Positions 1 to 9,415 of a stretch of DNA of 64,000 nt are shown here, piece by piece. Numbering within the stretch: position 1 is the stretch's first letter; each line of letters starts with the position of its first letter. The translations under genes were made by a program, and so were the position numbers. Source of the DNA: Phytophthora quininea (taxonomy: Eukaryota > Oomycota > Peronosporomycetes > Peronosporales > Peronosporaceae). The notes under the pieces were generated by a model. The model saw only the letters and a list, made by a program, of their open reading frames with translations. It searched no databases and was not told the DNA's origin. The stretch is taken from NCBI GenBank assembly GCA_011947345.1, contig JAAVTG010000519.1, positions 248,001 through 312,000 on the forward strand, given 5' to 3'.

Positions 1-629
1 TTTGATCTCCGAAGCTGAGACTGTGTACTGCACCGACTCGACAAACGTCTTGGCGTGTTCTTCCTGCCTTTCCACGAGCAATTGGGTCTGACTGAGTTGC
101 GAGCGCATCGACTGCAGCAACTCCTGATGCTTCTCCACTTGCTCGACCATGGTTTGATAGTCGCGTGTCTGGTGCCGGAGTCGGAAATCAATTCGCTCCA
201 TCGCCAGCTTCACATCAGTGAGCTGCTGCTCTGCCTCGACTTGCAGGCTCTGGAGTTGAGTCGCTCCCTGCTGCTCCATCCCCGACGTCTTCTCGATCAC
301 GAGCTCTGCTAAAGTCCCCATGGCTGTCTTGTTGGCTGCTACCTGAGCACTTGCAAACTCCAGGTCGCTCGCCAGCTGACTCTCTGAGTGTGCATCCTGG
401 TTAGCTGCAAAATCAACTTGACAAAGTGATGAATTGTCTTACCAACAGCTTGGTGCCGTAGCGAGTCCTTCTTGAGCTGCGTCACGACAGCAGCCAGCTC
501 CATGAACTCTGCGCGGGTCACCTGACGAGCCTGAGCATCCGTCGAAAGTGTCGAACTCGCCACAGACCCACCGCCGCTTTTCCGCTTCACCGACGATCTT
601 TTCCGCACCAGCACACTACTCCTCGGCAT
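1..629 (-). CDS. Coiled-coil protein, unknown function (3' end beyond window)
   Basis: Two exons. The first runs 629-443 from an ATG opening MPRSSVLVRKRSS, a basic, serine-rich head. The second runs 404-1 and leaves the window. The 442-405 intron starts GTAAGA and ends TTTTGCAG; at 38 nt it is unusually short. Splicing joins a helical stretch (RAEFMELAAVVTQLKKDS) to a long Gln/Glu-rich heptad region (LVEKTSGMEQQ-like, then QTMVEQVEKHQELLQSMR), so the product is mainly coiled coil. Without splicing the frame stops after about 30 residues. No catalytic motif is seen. It is divergent from the gene at 839, with about 210 nt between starts. The function cannot be assigned. Confidence 0.6.
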
Positions 630-838
630 GGCGCTGTCTGCAACGGAACCAGCTAACGACTTTTTCTTGGTCGCGGTGCGTTTCGACAGTAAATTTGTCA
701 GCCGAAATTGCTGACAAAGAGCTGGCGACGACGGAAGTTCGGACGGAAACTTCATCATGGGGTGCACTCGTCCTGGAGCAATCGGTACGTTCGTGGGCCA
801 CTTGACTAGCAATGATAAGGAATCAAATATTCGCCAAA

Positions 839-1852
839 ATGCCGTGCTCTGTAGCTGTGATCGTAGCGACGGTAGCTGGAACTCTTTCGCTGCTGAGCTT
901 CTTGCTCCCTTTCTGGTCCGTGATCAAAGTGGTTGACGATTCCGGAAGCGGAAGCAGCGACGATGAAGAAGTTCAAACTGACTTGGAATTGGCCATCGGC
1001 GTCTGGGGCGCCTGCGTCATGATTCAAAACCGCACCGTTGGCGACAGTCTCCGTGGCTTTCTCCTTCAGTCTGCTGCTTCACAACTTACCAGCTCCAACT
1101 TTGACGACGTCGTCGCGGCCGAGGCGACGTTCACCTGCGGCTCATTCTTCACACCAGGTGTTGTTGGCATTCACTGCGAGGCTAAACACGGTTTCGCTGA
1201 TGGAAGGTGCTCGCGGTCGGAGCGGGATACGCCTACAAGCCTCTGCGCGGCGGATCAGCCAGTGGACATGCTGCTACAAGCTTGGGATCAAGACCAATCT
1301 CGTGGAACCATCCGCACGTCTTCGACTGCTCGGCAAGAGATGGCAACTTGGCTGAACAATTCGCTGCCAGATATGTGCGGCGCTCCCGGACACGGTACAG
1401 CAGTTCTCACCGCAGTATCGACGCTCTGCTCGACCATTTCGATATTCTTGCTGCTGTTTGGGGTTGTGTTCGGCTCCCTCGAAGTGCAGATGGCAAACCA
1501 TGGCGCCGTCTCGATCCTCATCGCTGGATGCTTGCAAGCTGCGTTGATAGGGATCTGGCTGCTGGTGACATATGTGCTGCATCACGACGGCAACCACTTC
1601 GGGACATCGTTCTACTTCAGTTTTGTTAGCGTCTTCGGATACCTGTTTGCGTACCTTGTAGCACAACGCCATCTCCGGATCGAGCGCAATGCCCTCGTGC
1701 AACTGGGATTGCTCGAAGAAGACGACGAGTCTGACAATGATATTTTCAAGACTGCCAAAGCAACCGAAGAACCTGAGGAAGGGGCCCACCAAACACGAAA
1801 TCTGTCGCCGCGGAAGGAGCATACTCCCAGATCAGCCCAGCGAGTCGTGTAG
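839..1852 (+). CDS. Four-TM claudin/PMP22-like membrane protein
   Basis: Intronless ORF of 337 residues from the ATG at 839. An in-frame ATG at 812 exists, but 839 starts directly at the hydrophobic segment. Hydrophobic helices lie near residues 5-28, 190-215, 222-245 and 255-280. A long, Cys-containing loop of about 150 residues follows helix 1, and the C-tail is acidic and charged. A short first extracellular segment ending in GVWGACV recalls the W-containing loop of claudin/PMP22-like proteins. That topology suggests a plasma-membrane tetraspan; the family link is inference from layout only. Confidence 0.6.
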   Translation: MPCSVAVIVATVAGTLSLLSFLLPFWSVIKVVDDSGSGSSDDEEVQTDLELAIGVWGACVMIQNRTVGDSLRGFLLQSAASQLTSSNFDDVVAAEATFTCGSFFTPGVVGIHCEAKHGFADGRCSRSERDTPTSLCAADQPVDMLLQAWDQDQSRGTIRTSSTARQEMATWLNNSLPDMCGAPGHGTAVLTAVSTLCSTISIFLLLFGVVFGSLEVQMANHGAVSILIAGCLQAALIGIWLLVTYVLHHDGNHFGTSFYFSFVSVFGYLFAYLVAQRHLRIERNALVQLGLLEEDDESDNDIFKTAKATEEPEEGAHQTRNLSPRKEHTPRSAQRVV

Positions 1853-1917
1853 TCCGCTAGGGCAACAATTTAGTGATCAAAACTTCGGTATTCTACCTGA
1901 CCTCCTGGGTGGCCTTA

Positions 1918-3251
1918 TCAGTTGAGCATGTCGACTACAGCGTCAGCGATAGCAAGTGATGCTGTCAGTCCTGGAGATTCGATACCGCCGAGATGCACGA
2001 GACCTGGTACGCCGTGGGTCTTCTTGTCCTACGCGTTATTTGACAGCAAAAACACATTAAACCATGCGATTACACTAAATAGAATGAAATCCTCTCACCG
2101 CGATGTAGAAGTCCTCGAACGTTGAGCCGTTCACCTCAATCTTTGGACGGATGCCACAATAATCGGGCTCCAGTAGCTCAGCGCGTGCTTCAGGCCAGTA
2201 CGCACGAATCCTCTTCGCAAAGGCTTCCGCTTTTGCTGGGTTTGGTTGGTACTCGATCTTATCGACCCACTCGACGTCGGGTCCAAAGCGAACGTTTCCA
2301 TCGAGATCCACCGTCGCGTGGACACCAAGACCGCCAACTTCAGGGATCGGATACACCAAGCGACTACGCAGCACAAATGTCATCGATCGGCACTAGCAAT
2401 GGAGCATCCAGTAAACTTTAGTTACCTGAAAGGCTTGTGTCTCAGTCCGAGTTTGAAGTACGTCCCTTTGGCGAATCGGTCCGGTACACGCGGTAGCAAC
2501 GGAGGAAGGTTCACTCCAGCAGCCACCACCTTGTCGATCAAATTGGGAGCAAACATGCCCGTCGCATTCACAAAGTAGTCGCACTCCACCTCCTGTTCGT
2601 CGACTTCTTCGCCATTAGTTTGCGTGGCTTGGATCAGGAACGTTTTGGTCTTGTGGTCGTACACTCCTCCCAGTACCGTCGTGGCTCTAGCGACCATTGC
2701 TCCATGAGTTTCAGCGTCCCCTTCCAGAGCCAACATCAGTGCATGGGAGTCCACAATCCCCGTAGACGGAGAGAAAACTGCTTCTTGGCAGGTCACTTGA
2801 GGCTCGATCACTCGAGCTTCGTCTTGTGACAGCAACTGGAGGTCGTTTACCCCGTTGGTTAGTCCCCTCTTGAGAATGCTTCGAAGCTTCTCCGACTGGT
2901 TCGACTGCGCTACGATGAGTTTCCCACACTTGGCAAATGGCACGTTGAACTCCTCACAGAAGCTGTAGAGCTGCTGTCTGCCTTGCACGCACAGTCGCGC
3001 CTTCCAACTGTCATGGGCGTAGTAGATGCCAGCTGAATAAGATTTGGTTTCATGTGACGTGTGTCAAGAGACGAAGTGTAAAGAAGAATTGGGCGCCTAC
3101 CATGCACGACTTCGCTGTTCCTGGCGCTGGTCTCCTGCCCCACCATCGCGTTCTTCTCCAGCAGCAGCACCTCGAGACCTCGACAGGCGGCGGATCGAGC
3201 AACTGCGAGCCCCACCACACCACCACCGGCCACCACCAACGTCTTGGACAT
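1918..3251 (-). CDS. L2HGDH: L-2-hydroxyglutarate dehydrogenase (FAD-dependent)
   Basis: Four exons: 3251-3101, 3032-2426, 2363-2099 and 2028-1918. Introns are 68, 62 and 70 nt with GT-AG ends. Together they give an uninterrupted 377-residue protein. The N-terminus carries the FAD dinucleotide motif [11 protein letters not shown]. Family blocks follow in order: SEVVHAGIYY, the central STGIVDSHA region, [37 protein letters not shown] and a C-terminal [19 protein letters not shown]. The enzyme oxidises L-2-hydroxyglutarate to 2-oxoglutarate, usually in mitochondria. I see no clear presequence before the Rossmann motif, so the location is open. Exon phases agree at every junction. Confidence 0.92.
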
Positions 3252-3386
3252 GACAGGCCTTTATTGGAGGGGCAGAGGGAAGAATTTGGTGATGATGGAC
3301 CTCAGCGCAAGTCGATGGCTTGACTTGGACTCATAACTCAGCGATGGCTAGAACCGAATCCGACCCGTGGAAATCAAGTGGAGAAC

Positions 3387-6300
3387 ATGAGCGAAATGTA
3401 TGGGGAGGAGCTGCCTCTGCTCACGAGCGTTGCGGTGGTTTGTCGAGAATTCCCTGCGGTGGCGGCGGAGAAGCGAGCGGTGCGGTGTATTGAAGCGTTC
3501 GTCGACTACTCTCAAACATGCAGGTTTTTAGACGGATTCGACAAGTCTCTCGATCTGGCTAAGCGTGTATTTGCAAGGAGTGGTTGGAACTACGAAGACG
3601 CAGTGGAAGGGCTGAGCTTTGCTCGGAGACTGGATGTAGTGCAGTGGCTCTGTGAGCTGGCGGAGGAGCACGGTATTGCAACCAATGAGTTTGTCAACAG
3701 TAGAGGTCGTTTTGGCTCGACACCTCTCCAGGGCGCGGCGGGGGATGGACGTCTGGACGTCGTCAAGTGGCTGGTGAGTCAAGGGGCTCGGATCAACGAT
3801 CAAGGATGTGAGGGCAGTACAGCGCTACACTACGCAGCTAGAGGTGGCTATCTGGCTGTGATGCAATGGCTCGTGGCAAATGGTGCCTTGATAAACGAGA
3901 AAGATGGCGTGGGAATGCTGCGCTCCAAGATGCTGCAAGGTGGGGTCATCTCCATGTGATCGAATGGCTCGTGGAGAAAGGGGTCGATGTAAACGAGAAA
4001 AATGACCTAGGAAGCACCGCACTCCACACTGCTAGTACTGAGGGGCATCTGCCTGTGATGAAGTTTCTTGCTGAGCACGGCGCTCGGTTGGGTGAAAAAG
4101 ACTATCAAGGGCGCACAGCTCTCCACTTCGCTGCAGCTATGGCGAAACTTTCGGTTGTGGAATGGCTAGCGCAAATGAACGCTTGCATCGACGAAAAAGA
4201 TGTTCGGGGACAAACGGCTCTGCACATCGCTGCTAGTGATGATTTTGTTGACTGGCAATACGAGGACACTCCGACTGGAAACCTACCCGTCGCGAGGTTA
4301 CTTGTTAGTATGGGCCTCCAGCCCTGGGAAACGGATCAGTGGGGTCACACTGCACTGTTCTACGCTAGCGTCCTCCGTCGCACTAAGCTGGTCGAGTTTT
4401 TCCTGTTGGAGCGCAGTAACAAGAGCCAGCCATGGCCACAAGGTGATCTACACCAAACGCTGCTCGCTGCAGCTCGAGCAGACCGCGTTGATCTCATCGA
4501 GTTTCTAGAAAAAGAGCTGGATGTGGACGTCAGTTATCGCACTGATCACGGGAGAACCGCACTTCACGAAGCTGCGGCCGGTGGTGCTGTTAAGACTATT
4601 CAATTGCTGATAAACCGTGGTCTGCCTGTTTGCCAAGCTGACGACTTCAGAATAACCGCAGTGATCGAGGCATCTCGCTGTGGCAGTACTGACGGCTTAC
4701 GCCTTCTTCTTGATGCTGGAGCGAACACTGGCGACACCAACCTCGCCGGACAGACTGGCCTACATCATGCTGCAAAGGGCGGATATCTAGATGCTGTTGA
4801 CTTGTTGGTGGACCGAGGCGCAGATGTTAATTGTTCGGACCAGCGAGGGTGGACAGGCTTGCACTACGCTGCTGCTTCAGGCCATTTCGATGTCGTAAAA
4901 TTGCTAGTGTCAAGTGGGATCAACATTGAAGCTCGAACGCTGTCGGACAAGTTGCCAGCTGATCTCGCGTTGGAACGTAGCTATTTGGATGTGGCGAACT
5001 ATCTAAACGAGCAAAGTGCGTCGGTGAGTCGGGAACTCACGAGCACCGCGGACTACGCTGAATACCTACTCGATCCACATGATATTCAATTCGGCACGTC
5101 ATGGTCCTGGCGGTTAAAAGTTCAAGGACGGTGGCTCGACTCACTTGTGGAGGTCAAGCTGAAATCAAAATGGAAAGCGCAATGGAAAACCAAAAACTTT
5201 GCCCAAGAACTGGGTCGGTGGTCCAAACTCAACCACCCGCATATCATCAAACTTTATGGGGTCTGCGAGGGGGCACCGTGAAGGAACCCTACTTCGTTTA
5301 CGAACGGGCTGCCTTCAACTCCCTATTCAAGTACTTTCAAGCATCAGCAAGCCCAGTTTCGCCATTGGATCGATGGAATAAATTGTACGAGGCAGCCTTA
5401 GGTCTGCAGTACTTGCATGACCGCAACATTATCCACGGAAGTCTGTGCTGCAAATATATCGTGGTTGCTGCGAACGGAGTAGCTAAACTCAGAAACTTCA
5501 GCAGCGACGATGACTTGGAGCTCCGTGATCCAAGATTCACGAGTGAATTTCGCCCGTGGACAGCGCCGGAGGTACTTTGTGGTTTACCGTCTTCGTTTCA
5601 GTCGGATGTGTTCGACCTGGGGATGACCATTGTGCAAGCGTTTAAGCCCGAGTGGGATCAGGCGCCTGACCACTACTTGCTCCAACAGCATGCTAATCTG
5701 TATGGCGAGCTTCCGACCAAGCCCGCAGAGCTTTCGGCAACCCAGTGGACTCTCATTGAGCGAATGTGCGGCTATATTCCTCCTGATCGACCCTCCATCT
5801 CAGACGTCGTCCGGGAATTGGAGTCCTTTACGCGCCAAAGCCAGACAAGTCACGACCTCGACGCAGAATTGCCCGAGCTGGAGGAAATGCCACCCTCTTG
5901 GGGAAATCTCGGCGATGCTCGAGTGGTTAAGGCCAATTACTCGACTGTGGCACAGGTTCTTGCCGATATTAACGGCATGTGTGGGGGCCACAAAGATGGA
6001 CCTAATGAACCACGACGTGTATAATCGGTTAGTGGACATCTGCAGTCAGCTAGCAGCTCGAACAGATATCCCAAAGGTGGAGGAAGCGAGGCAATTCGTT
6101 GAGATTTTGCGGTACTTTTACAGGAGACTCAGAAGCACAAGCGCTGTTGGCTCCAACCACGCTGCTCGCTTAGCCACCAGCCGTCAAGGAGCCGACGATA
6201 CCTTTTCGGTACACACTGATCTCGATGCATTTATGGAGAATGCAGGCTTGTCGCGAACTGCCTGTGTCCACCAGTGGAAAGAGCGATGGGAGCAGCGACG

Positions 6301-7312
6301 AAAGCAGCAACAGCACGAGTTCATGGAAAAACTACAAGAATTACCCTCACTCCTGGAAAACGTTGAGGACGAATCGGAGCGTGAGAACACTCTGACATAT
6401 TTACGCTTCGAACTGAGCAAACACCCCACGAGTTACGCCACCAGCAACGTTGCAGACTTTGCACGGGTCAAGTCGGCGACCTTGTCCACCGTTACGTCGA
6501 CCAGTATCAACTGGTTCATCCCAGCGTCAGAGGTCGACTTTGACAAGTATGACGACTTCGCTCGAGGTGGGTTCGGCACTGTACATCACGGCAAATGGAG
6601 ACGGTCTCGCATCGTTGTGAAGAAGGTGGAAGTGAAGAACGAAGAGGACCGGGCGTCGTTTCTGAATGAGGTGGAGATCTGGCACAAGTTAGATCATCCC
6701 CATGTGGTACAGTTGTTCGGCGCTTGCCACATTGATCAGCCCTTCTTCGTGAGTGAATTCGCTAGTGGTGGCCAACTGGACCAATATCTACGGAGCCATG
6801 CCGACGAAGTTTGGGAGAAGCTGCATGAAGCTGCGTTAGGTCTCAGGTACCTGCACGTGAAGCGAGTGGTGCACGGGGATCTTAAATGCAACAACATCCT
6901 CGTCGGAAGCGACGGAAAGGCCAAGTTGACGGACTTTGGATTGAGCACCCAGACGTCTACGATGGCTGGTAGCAGTGACGAGCCCGAGGTGGAATTGGAG
7001 AGCAGCACGAACTCCCAGACTGGTGCTCTTCGTTGGAAGGCCCCGAGGTGCTGAGAGGAGAAAAGATGACGTTCGCGTCCGACGTTTACTCGTTTGGCAT
7101 GTGCATCCTGGAAGCAGTGAGTGGGAAGTATCCGTGGGGAACGATACCTGATACGGCAGTGAAGCACCATGTCGTGAAGACGAAGAAGATCCCGAGGCGT
7201 CCTGAGAACTGCAGCGACGAGGCCTACGACTTGGTGGAGAAAATGTGTCGATACGTTCCAAGTGAGAGGTTGTCGATGAAGGACGTGGTCGAGTCACTGA
7301 AGTCGATGAAAT
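3387..7312 (+). CDS. Ankyrin repeat protein with tandem pseudokinase and TKL kinase domains
   Basis: Intronless gene of about 1,300 residues, read through four one-base frame breaks (about 3914, 5278, 5983-5987 and 7041-7045), each at a short run. Residues ~70-550 are ankyrin repeats (GSTALHYAARGGYLAVMQWL type). The first kinase-like domain (~580-860) has HGS in place of HRD and NFS in place of DFG, so it should be a pseudokinase. After a linker, the second domain (~1050-1305) has GGFGTVHHG, VKK, HGDLKCNN, DFGLS and APE, a complete tyrosine-kinase-like set. Ankyrin-TKL kinases are expanded in oomycetes; tandem pseudokinase-kinase order recalls JAK. Start chosen at the first ATG; a GTG at 3378 is upstream. 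Confidence 0.82.
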
Positions 7313-7560
7313 GATGCTTGCTGAAGTTGATCAAGACTTCGAATTGTGTGGCCGACAGGTGATGTATGGTAGTGCGTTGATTCCTCGATCGCTTGAGATT
7401 GAATTAGCGGGTTAATTGAGTGTGACCCCTCAACGGTGTCTATCTTATGGTCGTGCTGACGGTCGTGTCCTTGAGGCTACCGTCGGCTTTTAGATGACTA
7501 CTTTACTCTGAGGCAGGATCACTAGTGTTTCATGGGCATTGCTTCGATGATTCAGGTCGT

Positions 7561-8327
7561 TCAAACGGGCAGCGAGTTCGGCGTGTGCATTCCTTCGTAC
7601 ATTGGTGTCTTGATGAACCCGATGGCCACCTCGTCCTCGACGATTGGAGAGATCGTGACGGAGTTGCTGTCCTTGGGGACGTCCTCAGCGGGGTGTCGGT
7701 ACTTGATGCAGAGCGCCACTTGGATCACACTGAGCGCCACTCCGATGGCATTCGGAGTCAACACGAACATGTCGTTGGCTAGGATGCCGTACATGACCCA
7801 GATGGAGCCGTTGACGAGGTTGACGCTGCACATCATGAACGGCAGCGACGCCGCCGACTTGGTGCTCAGCACCAGCTTCATGGTCTTGAGCGGCGCCGCG
7901 TACAGACAAATGTTGAACGCGACAGCTACGAAGCCCGAAATCTTCTCCTGCGCCTTCGCGAGAGCGCCAGCACGTCGGTCTTGCACAACACGATGAAGAG
8001 GATCACCAGCAGCATCCAGAGCAGCGTGACAGCCGCCATCTTGTTGAGCGTGGCGCGGTCGGTGCTCCATTTGTAGAAGACCGTCGAGAAGACGATCGAC
8101 GTGAAGGCACCGAACAGGTTGAGCGACATGACGGGGAAGTAGACCTCGCTCAGGAAGCCGTAGGCGGACCATGTGTAGCAGTTGATGCAGAGCATGAGCA
8201 TCGGCAGGATGCGGACCTCGCCCGTGCTCTTCTCCATGTGGATGCGGCGGAAGTCTGGGAACGGCGAGAAGAGCAGCACGACGGTGGTGACGGTGCCGCA
8301 GATGTTGACGATGTCGAGTGCGAGCAT
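7561..8327 (-). CDS. SWEET (MtN3/saliva) sugar transporter
   Basis: Start at 8327 (MLALDIVNICG). About 255 residues with seven hydrophobic helices arranged as two MtN3 repeats. Family motifs are SPFPDFRRIH and KSTGEVRILP in repeat 1, NCYTWSAYG at helix 2, and APLKTMKLVLSTKSA with N-terminal-like SLPFMMCSVNLVNGSIW in repeat 2. SWEETs are bidirectional sugar uniporters of plasma or vacuolar membrane. One base appears lost near 7955-7965, shifting frame between the linker helix and repeat 2; no intron fits there. Open frame continues upstream of the ATG to 8963, but it is basic and low-complexity and probably leader or shadow. Confidence 0.85.
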
Positions 8328-9300
8328 TTCTTTGCCTGAGGTAGTGGGGACCTTGGACGTCGGCGATCGGATGCGAAATGGCTCGGCCGATCGACCAGCG
8401 GAGCAAGCGGTGATTTCGAAGCCGAGCTCGGTCAAGACCAGTGGTCGCTCGAAACTCGAGCACTCGGCTTGGACTCGACCTTGTCGGGCCATTCGTTCGC
8501 CGCGCATCTCACTGGCGACTTTCGTCGTCGTTACTCTCGCTCTTCGTTTACATTTCCTGCAAGCGATGCTGCCGCGCTTCAGGATCAAACGCTTTACCTT
8601 AGCGCGACCACGGTCGCGGCGACGTCGAGGTGAGTATCGCTCAGCCGACCGGACTCGCTTCCCACTTTGTCCTTTCGTTGCGAGTCGCGAGCCTCCGACC
8701 GGAGACATCACTTCGGCGTGAGCGTGTTGCTGCTGCCCACACGCATCGCTTTGATTCGGGCTTTGCGTGCCGCAAGCGTTGGCGCGTGGCTGCCGTTCGG
8801 CGCTGGAGGCAGATGAGAGCGCCGCACGCAAGTCACGACGGTGCTGCAATGGCTGGACTCGGCTGATGGTGCAGCCCTCAGCATTTTTTGCAAGTCCTGC
8901 CTGGACAGTGTCCTGCTCTTGACGCTCTTGAAGTTGAACGACTGCAACGCAGCACCGGGTCACGTGACGACTTTGTACATTAACTCTTTTCGTATTAAAA
9001 TACCTTGCGTTGCCGTCAAAAGCTCCGACATGCAGCTCGTCCGAGGTGGACGGCGTGACAACGCGAACTGTTAAACCAGCGATCTTCGCCTCGGAGATGG
9101 TGTCGTCCTTGCTGACCCATGGAAGCAGCCAGCCGCTGTGCTCGTGTGGAGACTGCGCCCCAGTGCGTGTTTGCTAGTGAAGGCACAGCCGTCATGCAGA
9201 TGCACTCGGTTCGTACACTCCAAGCATTGTTTGCTTCACATTTTATCGAGTTGTAGAAGGGTAGAAAACATTTGTGGCACATCAAAGAAATATGAGCATC
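8328..9300. other. Upstream region of SWEET and accessory DNA, no gene supported
   Basis: The part next to 8327 may be SWEET leader and promoter. An open minus frame to 8963 is basic and repetitive and lacks family features. From about 8,940 AT content rises and the accessory region begins. I see no RNA gene or complete ORF here. Confidence 0.4.
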
Positions 9301-9415
9301 TGCGTTGAGAAGCATCGCGAAGTCGCCGTATGGGGTCGTTTCTTGGCGACCAGTGCTCACTTTCGGTCTTGCCGTCTGGCGCCCACAACTAGCTTTGCGG
9401 GGAGTTCGTAGGCCC

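Noticed and set aside
8182..8721. Plus-strand ORF opposite SWEET
   Set aside because: Overlaps SWEET coding sequence in antisense and shows no motif.
7926..8963. 345-residue frame extending SWEET upstream
   Set aside because: The upstream part is basic and low-complexity, and SWEETs begin near the MLALDIVNI position; treated as leader.
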